Shown in pieces: positions 45,930-54,909 of a DNA stretch of 64,000 nucleotides. Within the stretch, counting starts at the first letter, position 1. Each line of letters starts with the position of its first letter. Both the position numbers and the translations under genes were made by a program. This DNA comes from Planktothricoides raciborskii GIHE-MW2 (GTDB lineage Bacteria; Cyanobacteriota; Cyanobacteriia; Cyanobacteriales; Laspinemataceae), in assembly GCF_040564635.1 (NCBI RefSeq), contig NZ_CP159837.1, positions 1,057,001 through 1,121,000 of the forward strand, read 5' to 3'. Below the pieces are notes generated by a model that was not told the DNA's origin, did no database searches, and worked only from the letters and a program-made list of their open reading frames with translations.

Positions 45930-46400
45930 TGGGAAAAAAGAAACCGGGTTTCTGCGACAATCTTTGCCCCCCAACCAAAAGCTTAATTAAGAAACCCGGT
46001 TTCTTAACACCGAGGAAAAGCGCGATCGCTCCTGGAAAAAGAAACCGGGTTTCTGCGTTAACTGTTGCATCACCACCAAAATTTTGGTTAAGAAACCCGG
46101 TTTCTGAAACCTCACTAAAAGCGCGATCGCTTCCCAGAAAAAAAACCGGGTTTCTGCGACAATCTCTGCATCACAACCGAAATCTTTGTGAAAAAACCCT
46201 GTTTCTTAACACCCATAAATCAACCCGGTTTCTGACACTCCACGAAAAGCGCCTCCACCAAAGAAACCGGGTAGGTAAAAAGAAACCGGGTTTCTTAATT
46301 AAATCTTGGTAGGGATGCAGAGATTATGCTACAAACCCGGTTTCTGGGTTGAAAGCGGGAGAACAAAAACCGAGTTTTTTGATAAATTTTTTAGGCATAA
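45930..46400. repeat. Dense array of AGAAACCSGGTTTCT elements
   Basis: About ten palindrome copies (near 45940, 45989, 46040, 46089, 46145, 46190, 46221, 46262, 46280, 46332). They are arranged in pairs facing across a 35-nt spacer that contains CATCAC(A/C)ACCAAAAT-type sequence, with HIP1 sites between pairs. An open frame across it (45926-46312) is translated repeat, not a gene. It separates xisHI from the convergent GTPase cluster. Confidence 0.92.
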
Positions 46401-46420
46401 TTTATTCAAAGACTTAGCCA

Positions 46421-47149
46421 CTACTGCCGCTCCAACTTGGCTTGGCAATCTCGCTGAAAATTCTCAATAGATTTTCTGGTGCTATAGGCCAAAATTCCAT
46501 CTATTTCACCTTGATAGAAACCAACAGATTGCAAAGTTTGCTGAATCCTCATAACTCCGTCAGGATTTAACGCGGCACCTTCCCAGATGACATTGTTAAT
46601 TTCCCCGATTAACTTAACGCATTTACTTCCTTCAGTAATTTGCTGCTCCCGTTGTTGTAATTTATGCTTGGTTTGAGTCAAGTTTTGATTGGTTTGCGTC
46701 AAATTATATTGGGTGGTTTGCAGTTGGGTTTTGGTTGACTCTAATTTATTCTGAGTGTCTGCCAGTAACTTTTCTAATTTAGGAACTCGTTGCAGTTTTT
46801 CGTTGGCTGTCTCTAATTCTTGTTCTGCTTTCTTTAAGTCGGCATTGACTTGAGCAAGTTCAGTCTTTGTCTGCTCAAGCTGCCTAATTGCGCGATCGGC
46901 TTCCGCAAATTTTTGTCTTGCATACACACCAGCAGAAATAAGTAGCAATAAGGCAGCGATCGCGGCCATACCAGAATAGGATAGTAGTCTTTTCTGAAAA
47001 ATCTCAAGTTTATGGTCTTTGAGATAATCATCGTATGTTCTATCACAGTATTGGCACTTCTTAGTATTATTAATTGCCTCCGCGTGTGGATTGGTAGAAA
47101 CGCCGGTGCATTTCCAAGATTGGTTAGAGTTAGATGGTTGTGCATTCAT
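46421..47149 (-). CDS. Cys-module, membrane, coiled-coil, peptidoglycan-binding protein
   Basis: A 242-aa protein, last gene of the GTPase cluster. Order: N-terminal Cys module (C14, H22, C32, C35: WKCTGVSTNPHAEAINNTKK), membrane helix (about 58-76), coiled coil (about 82-190) and a PG_binding_1-like domain (IQQTLQSVGFYQGEIDGILA, STRKSIENFQ). The N-in, C-out topology would place the coil and wall-binding domain in the periplasm. I chose the ATG at 47149, preceded by AAGGAAACTCAA; the same leader and module start the neighbouring gene. It may anchor the system to the cell wall. Confidence 0.82.
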   Translation of the reverse strand: MNAQPSNSNQSWKCTGVSTNPHAEAINNTKKCQYCDRTYDDYLKDHKLEIFQKRLLSYSGMAAIAALLLLISAGVYARQKFAEADRAIRQLEQTKTELAQVNADLKKAEQELETANEKLQRVPKLEKLLADTQNKLESTKTQLQTTQYNLTQTNQNLTQTKHKLQQREQQITEGSKCVKLIGEINNVIWEGAALNPDGVMRIQQTLQSVGFYQGEIDGILAYSTRKSIENFQRDCQAKLERQ

Positions 47150-47231
47150 TTGAGTTTCCTTAAAATTAGGTGCTCTGATTTCCTCGGGCATCATAGAATC
47201 ACTGTGTAATTCGAGTCTGAGCGATCGCTCT

Positions 47232-47801
47232 TCAGAACTTGCTTTGCTTTGACATTTGGTTAACAATTGCCCTTTTAACTTCAATTCCTATCTCTGGCTT
47301 TATTGCTCCTTCTGCAATCAAGGCATTTATTTTTGCTATAACAATTTGGTCTTGGTTTTTTCTAGCTAATTTACTATATTTTGCACTATAACCGGAAAAA
47401 CTGGAGGCGAGTCCACAACCAATTCCCATAAGTGAGGAGAACGATATAACTATTACCCAGTCACCAAAATCGTCGGGAAAACTGCCGGTGACAACCATCA
47501 ATACTACGGGTATTAGTTGGGCAGTAATTAAGCTGTATATAATGCTGTTTTTCATCATCTTTACTCCGTGGTCTATACCACAGTTAAATATTATATCAGC
47601 TTGATATGCACCCTGATTTTTACCTAAATGAAGAAGCCTATTCCTCCTTTTGATGGCAGCTTTATGGTCTTTGAGATAATCATCGTATATTCTATCACAG
47701 TATTGGCACTTATTAGTATTATTGATCGCCTCCGCGTGTGGATTGGTAGAAACGCCGGTGCATTTCCAAGGTGGACTAGAGTTAGGTGGTTGTGCAGTCA
47801 T
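47232..47801 (-). CDS. Cys-module two-TM membrane protein
   Basis: A 189-aa protein. Its first 45 residues are nearly the same as those of the next gene (C14, C32, C35; WKCTGVSTNPHAEAINNT). Two membrane helices follow (about 84-104 and 112-134: SLITAQLIPVVLMVVTG; VIVISFSSLMGIGCGLASSF), then a basic C-terminal helix (KINALIAEGAIKPEIGIEVK). I chose the ATG at 47801 for its AAGGAAAC leader. It starts 10 bp after the 1080-aa gene, so they are co-transcribed. Family not recognised. Confidence 0.78.
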   Translation of the reverse strand: MTAQPPNSSPPWKCTGVSTNPHAEAINNTNKCQYCDRIYDDYLKDHKAAIKRRNRLLHLGKNQGAYQADIIFNCGIDHGVKMMKNSIIYSLITAQLIPVVLMVVTGSFPDDFGDWVIVISFSSLMGIGCGLASSFSGYSAKYSKLARKNQDQIVIAKINALIAEGAIKPEIGIEVKRAIVNQMSKQSKF

Positions 47802-47811
47802 TTGAGTTTCC

Positions 47812-50800
47812 TTAAAATGTGGAGTTAGAAATACAATCAATAATGGGTTGAATTAAAGATTCTGGTACTGGTATCCAGCTAAATGTTGCCTTGAACATCA
47901 AGCCAGACTCTTCAACTAGCAAAGATTTTTTCAAATCTTCAAGATAGTTTAAGAAATCCGTTATAGATATCTTCTGCACATATTTTTGAGCAGCACTGGA
48001 AAATGCTTCTTTGTAAAGCTCTTTTTCGACCGCTTTATCTCGCCACCACTTGAGCAGGGTCATATTTTTGTTTGGTAATATGTATTGAGTGAAAGCCTCG
48101 ACAGAAAATTTTTCTACATCAGATATTTCTTCTCTTTTTTCGTTGTTCAATTGCAGTTGAAGTAACAATCCTATTAACTGCTGTTCTTCAGCGGGATTAA
48201 TTGCTTTATCTTTATCGTAGAGATAGGGGATTATCAAATCAGCATTGCAGGCTTGAGGGAGTGCAGCTTTGAGAATATCTTTTTGTTCAGTGCAACTTAA
48301 ACCCCATGCTTTACAATCATTAAGCAACTTGCGCGTTTGTTTGGGACAGGTGTAGCGAGGTATTATTGTCTTCGCATAACTCTGCAAAGACAATAGTAGA
48401 TCGGGGGTCAGAGCAGTTTTAACCCCCAGCGGTAGTTCTAGATCAATTTCTGGTTCCCAACTAAGACGTTGCAGATTTAACCAGTCGTTATTTGTAAATG
48501 TATTAGTCACGCTAGGGCTGGTGACAAAATTTTTCAAGTCCTCATCAACTTTCTTTTGTTCTATCCAGGTTCGGCAAAGGTAATGCAGTAAGTCACCCTT
48601 AATCCAGTCAAGGCGCGAGCCATCTCGCAAACAGCGCGTCAACGCAGAAACATACTGTTGGGAACTAGGAACAAGCTGATTGAAATTGTCAAGGGCAAGA
48701 CTTTGCCATGCAGAGGATTTGTCAATAACATTTTTCCTGATATCCTCATTATCATCGATTAGCGGGAGCCATTTTTGCATCACCGGACCAGGGAAGATAT
48801 TTCCCACTAAGGTGTCCACAAATTCAGTCTGCTCTTTTTGGGTTTCATAGATAGCCTGAGCCAAGTTGATCCAATTTTCACAGATATAATTCTGCTGGAT
48901 GCTCTCGAAAATTGCCTTGAGTTCAGGCTGCTGTTGCTCAAACCAAGTATAGGTTGTATGAAAATCATCGCGACTGAAATTATTACGAGAATTTGGGGTG
49001 TCTTTAATCACCTCAACCAATAGCAACTTGGCTTGTTCCTGGGAAGGAGACCATTTTTTCAGAAATGTTGCGTACCAATTATCCTTTGCGGCGTTATCCA
49101 TCTCTATTAAGTGGGCTATCTGCGGCAGTTTTGTTAAACCTGCATTGCCCTCTGCAACAAGGGTGTCAAGCAATTCTGCTACTTTTGGGTTTTTTGTGGT
49201 AAGCTGTTGGCGTAAATTACTCTGTTTGAACTGTTCCACCTCAATACTAGGCAATAAACCAGCCAGATTTGAGGTGAAACGGTTGGATAAAACTTCAACA
49301 GGAACTTCACCTAGCAGGGCGGTATCGAGTAGCGAAAAAGTCTCTTTCTCAGGCTCAGTTTGAAAAAAAAACTTGGTTAGTGGTAAGGCAAGATGATTGG
49401 TAGCCAATTCCCATGCCTCTGAGAAATCAGATTTAGCTTTATCAGCTACCAAAATTGTACAGAGTCCAATGAATTTTAAGACAATTTCAGGATCTTTACT
49501 GTCGCGGCGGTTCTGCTCTAATAGCCCTTGCTTCAGTAATATTTCAGCTAAGGGTAAATTTTGCCCTAGTTCATCTAGCAGCAGAACTAACTTGGCATTT
49601 ATAAGGCGACTCCAAACCCTCAACATTAGGGTAATCGCTTGAGGTTCTAAAAAAGCCTTTTTAGCTAACTCTTTCCAGGCAAACATAAGTCCCTGTTGAT
49701 AATCTTCATTGATTATCAGGGGGATTAATCCATCCCAAATATGGATAGTCAATCCAGAGAGATATTTAGTCAAGCACTCATCTTGCTTTTCTTTAGGTAA
49801 TGCGGGAATTAACCGGACAATTTCTTTACGGGCAAACACAAATCCCTGTTGATAATCTTCCTTGCTTATTAGTTGAATTAACACATCCCAAATATCGAGA
49901 GTCAATCCAGAGAGATATTTAGTCAAGCACTCATCTTGCTTTTGTTCAGGTAATGCGGGAATTAACCGGACAATTTCTTGACAGGCAAACACAAATCCCT
50001 GTTGATAATCTTCCTTGCTTATTAGTTGAATTAACACATCCCAAATATCGATACTCAATTCAGAGAGATATTTTGTCAAAAACTCGTTTTGTTTTTCTTC
50101 AGGTAATGCGCGAATCAGGCGGACAATTATTTTGGGGTCAGCTAGGGACTCCAGGGTAATATCATTGTCAGCAATTGTATCTAGTTGTTGAATCAGTCGC
50201 TTAAGTGTATCTGGCGCGGTCGCGGTGGTTATATGGTCGCGTATGTAATCAACATAGGAGTTTTCAAATGTACTCTCGTCAGCCTGTCCCTGAAATGTTT
50301 GATTAACACGATTCAGCAAAATCATATTTTCGGGCAGCGATCGAGAAGAATGTTGATTGGTTTTCACCACCAGTGTTGCCCAAGGGCATTGCTGCTCATC
50401 AAGGGTTCCGACGGCAACGGATATTTTAGGACGAATACTAGCAGGTAGTAGGAGCAAAATGATCTCCATCCAGTTCTGAGGAGGAATACCTGTTTGCTCA
50501 TTGGTGAGCAGGAGCCTTTTGCCGTTAATTATTGCTGCTAACGCCGATAAAACTAAAGGCTTTTGCTCGTTGCCATATTGCCAGCATTGCCGAATTTTAT
50601 CAATTTCTTTATCTATAGTTTCGGCTGATATTTGCTCTTCTAAAATTGGAATAGATAAAGGTTCTAAATTGGCATTAAACTCTGTCAAGAGGGGGATGGG
50701 TTGTTTAAACATCCAAAGGAGTAGTTTAAATGCCCGACCTTGCAACGCTGACATGGATGTGACGGGAATAAAAACATAGCGGTGCTGAACGAAATCGCTA

Positions 50801-51054
50801 CCTCCGCAGATAACAGAATGACCACGATCATCTACAGCAGTTTCGGCTTTGACTAACACCAAATTATCCCCTTGGCAAAAGATACCAACTACCTTTGGTT
50901 GTCTATCTGGCGCTGTTGCACCCCAAAAGCGATGAGTTCTTTCTGCCATAATTTTTAAATTAGCTGCATTGGTCAAGTCAGCGCTATGAGCAACAAGCTG
51001 ATATCTAGGGTCTCTGTTGCTAACCAATTTTCCGTGAATAAACTGTGAGTACAT
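47812..51054 (-). CDS. Large GTPase-associated (GAP1-like) repeat protein
   Basis: A 1080-aa cytosolic protein. The N-terminal 275 residues (YSQFIHGKLVSNRDPRYQLV, GIFCQGDNLVLVKAETAVDD, FKLLLWMFKQ) recall, in position and style, the N-terminal region of GTPase-associated proteins found next to paired GTPases in bacterial conflict systems. That assignment is inference. Residues 310-462 hold three 51-residue helical repeats (EIVRLIPALPEQKQDECLTK, then SGL..DIWDVLIQLI and EDYQQGFVFA). The rest (about 463-1080) is alpha-helical, HEAT-like, with no enzyme motif. It is third in the cluster, after the two GTPase genes. Likely a scaffold or effector. Confidence 0.7.
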   Translation of the reverse strand: MYSQFIHGKLVSNRDPRYQLVAHSADLTNAANLKIMAERTHRFWGATAPDRQPKVVGIFCQGDNLVLVKAETAVDDRGHSVICGGSDFVQHRYVFIPVTSMSALQGRAFKLLLWMFKQPIPLLTEFNANLEPLSIPILEEQISAETIDKEIDKIRQCWQYGNEQKPLVLSALAAIINGKRLLLTNEQTGIPPQNWMEIILLLLPASIRPKISVAVGTLDEQQCPWATLVVKTNQHSSRSLPENMILLNRVNQTFQGQADESTFENSYVDYIRDHITTATAPDTLKRLIQQLDTIADNDITLESLADPKIIVRLIRALPEEKQNEFLTKYLSELSIDIWDVLIQLISKEDYQQGFVFACQEIVRLIPALPEQKQDECLTKYLSGLTLDIWDVLIQLISKEDYQQGFVFARKEIVRLIPALPKEKQDECLTKYLSGLTIHIWDGLIPLIINEDYQQGLMFAWKELAKKAFLEPQAITLMLRVWSRLINAKLVLLLDELGQNLPLAEILLKQGLLEQNRRDSKDPEIVLKFIGLCTILVADKAKSDFSEAWELATNHLALPLTKFFFQTEPEKETFSLLDTALLGEVPVEVLSNRFTSNLAGLLPSIEVEQFKQSNLRQQLTTKNPKVAELLDTLVAEGNAGLTKLPQIAHLIEMDNAAKDNWYATFLKKWSPSQEQAKLLLVEVIKDTPNSRNNFSRDDFHTTYTWFEQQQPELKAIFESIQQNYICENWINLAQAIYETQKEQTEFVDTLVGNIFPGPVMQKWLPLIDDNEDIRKNVIDKSSAWQSLALDNFNQLVPSSQQYVSALTRCLRDGSRLDWIKGDLLHYLCRTWIEQKKVDEDLKNFVTSPSVTNTFTNNDWLNLQRLSWEPEIDLELPLGVKTALTPDLLLSLQSYAKTIIPRYTCPKQTRKLLNDCKAWGLSCTEQKDILKAALPQACNADLIIPYLYDKDKAINPAEEQQLIGLLLQLQLNNEKREEISDVEKFSVEAFTQYILPNKNMTLLKWWRDKAVEKELYKEAFSSAAQKYVQKISITDFLNYLEDLKKSLLVEESGLMFKATFSWIPVPESLIQPIIDCISNSTF
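49669..50127 (-). repeat. Three 153-bp tandem repeats in the 1080-aa gene
   Basis: The repeats encode residues 310-360, 361-411 and 412-462. Units one and two differ at only about eight residues and the third is more divergent. The period is an exact multiple of three, so copy number can change without breaking the frame. Confidence 0.92.
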
Positions 51055-51166
51055 AGGTCAAAGGGTTTTATGTTGTGTGAATGTAGTCTGTGCTGAAATA
51101 CTCTTGCCACCAGCTATGACTTTTCCTTGGATTGTTGCCGAGATGGTGGTTGTTTTTGAATGCTAC
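51055..51166. other. Spacer between GTPase and 1080-aa genes
   Basis: About 110 bp of unique sequence before the 1080-aa gene start, next to the MITE at 51167. A promoter or internal start cannot be told from sequence. Confidence 0.4.
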
Positions 51167-51255
51167 AGGACTTTCGCAAAACATCCATATTTGGTGGTTT
51201 GTAGGGGCAATTATCCCGTGGTTGCCCCTATCCATAGTGTTAGTGCGTAAGTCCT
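51167..51255. mobile_element. 89-bp MITE overlapping the GTPase 3' end
   Basis: Ends AGGACTTTCGCAAAACATCC and, on the other strand, AGGACTTACGCAC form terminal inverted repeats. The inside folds as TAGGGGCAATTATCCC/GGTTGCCCCTA. The minus-strand end of the GTPase gene runs into it. The last codons (GLTH) and the TAA stop are the MITE terminus. Confidence 0.75.
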
Positions 51256-52358
51256 ATGCTATCAATTAACCACTTAATCGGTGCGATGACATTGAATGGT
51301 TCATATTCCACTTCTGTATTAATAGTTGGTTGGGGGAGCGAAGGTAGTTCTGGAGTGTTTGATGTCTGGTTGAACGATTCCCAGTCATCATCTGATGACG
51401 AACTAGAACTAGGGGGAGTATTAGGTTCTCCTGATGGAGCATCAGGATCATAACCCCCCGAATAACCCCCCTGTAGCGGTTGAGGCGGTTGAGGCGGTTC
51501 AGGCGGTTGAGTTTCTGGGATGTCTGGGTAGATTACAGCTTCCCGCGACTTGCCATCTTTATCAAGATAACGACCAATAGATGCTACAGAAAAAAACTCA
51601 TACCGACCCTCGCTGAAAAAATTTTTCAGCTTTTTAGTAAAAAACTGATTACCCATCACATCTTTAGCTAAATCTGCTGATTTCTTTCCTTGACTCCATA
51701 TCTCCTCTTTGTCAACCTTTGTCACGCAGAATGCTATATACTGCTCTAGTGTAGTAACCATGTCATTGTCATTTTTGCGAGAGCGTTTTTGAAATTCTCG
51801 AAATAATCTTAGTAGCAAAGTCTTGTAGGACTCTCCTTGTTTTTTGCTTCTTATCGGATCGATCAAGAAAATAATTCCATCACAACTGCGTAAATAGTCC
51901 ACGATATCGCCTGATGTATCCTGGTTGTTCTGCGCCTCATGTATCTTAACTGTTTGAGCGCCATTGCCACGTATGTCTTCATAAAATTCTCCCGGAGCAT
52001 CAATAAAGTTCAGTACGATTTTAGAGCCTGTTCCTTGAGAAAACTTGGGTATTAGAATATAAGTGAAAATATTGAGATTTGCAGTCGGTTGGGTAGCAGG
52101 TGGGAATTTTCCAGCATCAATCTCACTAATGTGTGTGTCTATAAAATCGTCAGCATGATCATCTCCTGCCTGGACTCTCCATTCGTCTGAATCCTCTAGC
52201 GCAGAGTAAAGCATTGCTAAATAAGTTGTCTTTCCAGAACGGGACGTTCCCCAAATTCCTATGCGTATATCCTTTGGTCCGGTTGGTGAAGTCTGTTTAT
52301 TTTTCAACCATGCGGTTAAAGCCGTTCGTAATTGTAAGAACTGGTTGTTATTGTTCAT
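51240..52358 (-). CDS. P-loop GTPase with disordered tail
   Basis: A 372-aa GTPase. G1 is GTSRSGKTT (37-45), G3 DAPGE (120-124) and G4 TKVD (213-216). The fold resembles the 'GTPase pair' class beside GAP1-like genes more than translation or Ras-like GTPases. Residues about 283-340 are a Pro/Gly/Ser-rich linker (PPEPPQPPQPLQGG, SSSSSSDDD). A short C-terminal helix, VIAPIKWLIDSIGLTH, comes partly from a MITE. It is second in the cluster, 69 bp after the dynamin-like gene. Confidence 0.82.
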   Translation of the reverse strand: MNNNNQFLQLRTALTAWLKNKQTSPTGPKDIRIGIWGTSRSGKTTYLAMLYSALEDSDEWRVQAGDDHADDFIDTHISEIDAGKFPPATQPTANLNIFTYILIPKFSQGTGSKIVLNFIDAPGEFYEDIRGNGAQTVKIHEAQNNQDTSGDIVDYLRSCDGIIFLIDPIRSKKQGESYKTLLLRLFREFQKRSRKNDNDMVTTLEQYIAFCVTKVDKEEIWSQGKKSADLAKDVMGNQFFTKKLKNFFSEGRYEFFSVASIGRYLDKDGKSREAVIYPDIPETQPPEPPQPPQPLQGGYSGGYDPDAPSGEPNTPPSSSSSSDDDWESFNQTSNTPELPSLPQPTINTEVEYEPFNVIAPIKWLIDSIGLTH

Positions 52359-52427
52359 AAATCTCCGGAGTGGGCTATTTCAAAAAATTGACTGATGGTA
52401 GTTTTCTGTTTGGGAATACTGACTTGA

Positions 52428-54761
52428 TTACGATTTGATCGTTTCCAAGGTAGCGAGTTTACGTTCTATCAACTCAAGACGTTTCCAGTTGGGATCGTCG
52501 CTGAGACTTTCGTTGATTTTGGCTTTCAAAATTGCGTCATTTGAATAGCGCATCTTGGAAAATACATCTTTGATGTAGCCTAATAACGAATCCTCAATCA
52601 CAATCATTTCATATCGATACAAATTCAAGAGTCCAGTAATGCAATATTGATACACGAAAGATTCATACATTTTTCGCATTTCTGCAATAAATAAAGTAAA
52701 ATTATTGCTACTTACCTCCGGCTGACGTGGGATTTGAGCAAGACTATCAAAAAGCTGCTTTTTCTCAGGTTGACCGTTAGCACCCATAGCCGTAAAGTAA
52801 AGCGCAGGAGCAGTCATTTGAGTCATGGCAATACGACTCGCTATTTCCGGTAGGGTGCGACGCATATTTGCATCTATTTTTTCTTTGATTGTTGATTGAA
52901 GTAAAGAAACTTCTACATAGCCGTAGCAACCGCTAGAAATTTTTTCAGCAAGCTGAGAAGTTTGTACGCTGTCTCTGTAAACTCGAATCAAGTGATTTGC
53001 CATTAATGGCACTTGATGATTTAGTTCATACCAAAGATTGATTTGAGCCTCGGTTAGTATGTATTCGTAAATTGGTTTAGCAATATTGCTATGAGTGAGA
53101 CGGTCTTCTAAAGCGAGAAAACTTTTTTTCCACAGTTCAGGCATCTTCTCCTGAATGGCGCGATCGCTTTGATCGCAAATGGATTGAGCTATCTTTTGGA
53201 GTTCACTGCCTAAATTGTCCAGTCGTTGCTCTTGTATTTCTCGGATTTGTTTAACTAATTTTTCTTGTTCTTTTTGTCGTTGCTTGAGTAAGTCTTCTAC
53301 TTTTTCTGTTAGGTATGATGTACCTCTCCGATTAATATTTTTACTCAGATTTTGGAAATTGTCAATCAGCATATTAATAATACTGTCCAAAGCCAATTTT
53401 CCGTCGCGAATTTGTCCCTCAATCCGATGCTCACGAGCAAATTTGGTCAATTCTTGCACCAGCTTGGGAATTTGACTGGCTTCTAGGACTTCGCGATCGC
53501 TTTTCCCTCGAACACCTAGTTTAAGGGTAGCTGCTTCATAAGTGTTAGTATCTTCAATTGTCTCTCCTTTAAGTTTCTTTTGAACGTAGTATGCAATCCA
53601 AGAGGATGTCTCAAAATAAGGACGATCTCCCCCGCGATTTGAAAAATTTATCGCATAATTTGAAACCAACAATTCCATCAACTCGCCCATCTGTCTCCGC
53701 AGAATATTCTGTTTCTCTGGGCTGTCTGTCATAATGCTATCTTTAGCATTAAGGACTAGAAATATCCGCTCGCCCGCTCGCTCGTTTCCTTCAAAGCTAA
53801 TATACTTTCGCGATCTATCAAGCAGATAACCATCGCCACGAGTGAGAATCCCGTTTGGGCTTTGAATAAAAATTACAGCATCAGCTTCTTTAATTCCTTC
53901 GCTGATAATAATATCGTGTAGGGGAGTGCCATCAAGCCCTGGTAAGTCAACTAAACATACATTCTTGGGCAATTTTAGTGTAGCGATTCCATCAGGACTC
54001 TCGCTTGGTACAATGTGATAGGTCACGGACTTGACTAAGCCAATTCGACGATTCAAAGAACCAGGGCTGTTGATGTCGCTATTTTCATCAATTAAATTCA
54101 TCAATTCTTCAATGTCTCTTCGGTTGGCAAGAGAAAAATTCTGCCGCAACTCCTTACCAAGATTATTGGCATACTGTCTAACAATATCTGCCAAACTCAA
54201 CCGTAGCTCCTCAAAATCTCTGTTTGCTTGATCGGGAAGTTGAATGGCTGGCTGTAACTTTTCCAGTGCTATGGCGTAACCTGCATCAAGATTGCCAGTC
54301 AGCCCGGATTCGTTCAATCTATATGCTTTATAGCGACTGACAAAATCTGCGACCAAGCTACGAATATTGGCTTCATCACGGTAAATAACTTGGGCTGTTT
54401 CCTGTTGAGCATTAGCGGCGTCAAAGAAAATTTCTAAAGCTGCTCCTGTTGCTGGTTTACCTGATATTTTTGCCAGCACTAAATCGCGTCCTAATATGGC
54501 GTTAATTGTTGTGCTTTTGCCAGTTCTTGCCTTGCCAATCACAGCTATGCGGTAAGGCTTTTCGTATTTAAGTGCTTTTTGAGCAAGTTCCAGCTTATCT
54601 TTAAAGTCTTCTTGCCCTTCAGGATAATCTGTAAAAAAATGTTGCAGCTTTTTCAGTCGCTCAACCTGAAGGGCAAAACGTCCCACCTGATCGGGCGTAG
54701 CATCAGGTAAGTGTTTTTGGATTTTGTCACGTAAACTTTCCAAAGGGGCTGATGTCACCAT
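52428..54761 (-). CDS. Dynamin-like large GTPase
   Basis: A 777-aa protein, first gene of the cluster. G1 is GKARTGKST (76-84), G2 PATG (103-106), G3 DLPG (272-275) and G4 NAKD (338-341). A long helical stalk follows (about 430-777), with coiled-coil KVEDLLKQRQKEQEKLVKQI near 475-510. The G-domain has a large insertion between G2 and G3. The size and layout fit bacterial dynamin-like proteins, which remodel membranes and in some systems act in phage defence. No membrane helix is seen. It is probably a partner of the second GTPase. Confidence 0.85.
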   Translation of the reverse strand: MVTSAPLESLRDKIQKHLPDATPDQVGRFALQVERLKKLQHFFTDYPEGQEDFKDKLELAQKALKYEKPYRIAVIGKARTGKSTTINAILGRDLVLAKISGKPATGAALEIFFDAANAQQETAQVIYRDEANIRSLVADFVSRYKAYRLNESGLTGNLDAGYAIALEKLQPAIQLPDQANRDFEELRLSLADIVRQYANNLGKELRQNFSLANRRDIEELMNLIDENSDINSPGSLNRRIGLVKSVTYHIVPSESPDGIATLKLPKNVCLVDLPGLDGTPLHDIIISEGIKEADAVIFIQSPNGILTRGDGYLLDRSRKYISFEGNERAGERIFLVLNAKDSIMTDSPEKQNILRRQMGELMELLVSNYAINFSNRGGDRPYFETSSWIAYYVQKKLKGETIEDTNTYEAATLKLGVRGKSDREVLEASQIPKLVQELTKFAREHRIEGQIRDGKLALDSIINMLIDNFQNLSKNINRRGTSYLTEKVEDLLKQRQKEQEKLVKQIREIQEQRLDNLGSELQKIAQSICDQSDRAIQEKMPELWKKSFLALEDRLTHSNIAKPIYEYILTEAQINLWYELNHQVPLMANHLIRVYRDSVQTSQLAEKISSGCYGYVEVSLLQSTIKEKIDANMRRTLPEIASRIAMTQMTAPALYFTAMGANGQPEKKQLFDSLAQIPRQPEVSSNNFTLFIAEMRKMYESFVYQYCITGLLNLYRYEMIVIEDSLLGYIKDVFSKMRYSNDAILKAKINESLSDDPNWKRLELIERKLATLETIKS

Positions 54762-54909
54762 GTTATGAACTCCTAAAGACTAAAATGATTGAATAATGAT
54801 TGCGATCGCTTGAAGCGCCGAAAGTTTAGGGGTTTATCGGCGATCGCTCAAATCAGATGCCAAATCTTGATTGAGATTGTTGAAAGGTGAATCAATATTC
54901 GTCAATCAA

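Larger units (their letters stand above)
46421..54761 (-). other. Five-gene GTPase / membrane / wall cluster
   Basis: The order of transcription is dynamin-like GTPase, GTPase, 1080-aa protein, two-TM Cys-module protein and coiled-coil wall-binding protein. Gaps are 69, 185 (MITE-bearing), 10 and 82 bp, all on one strand. Repeat-filled spacers and xisHI flank it. A joint function is inferred from order and domain types. Confidence 0.6.

Noticed and set aside
45926-46312. 128-aa open frame after xisI
   Set aside because: It translates the palindrome array (KKPGF/RNRVS repeats) and has no independent signal.
48838-50779. Several plus-strand frames inside the 1080-aa gene
   Set aside because: Short, without start signals, and antisense to a continuous 3.2-kb frame.
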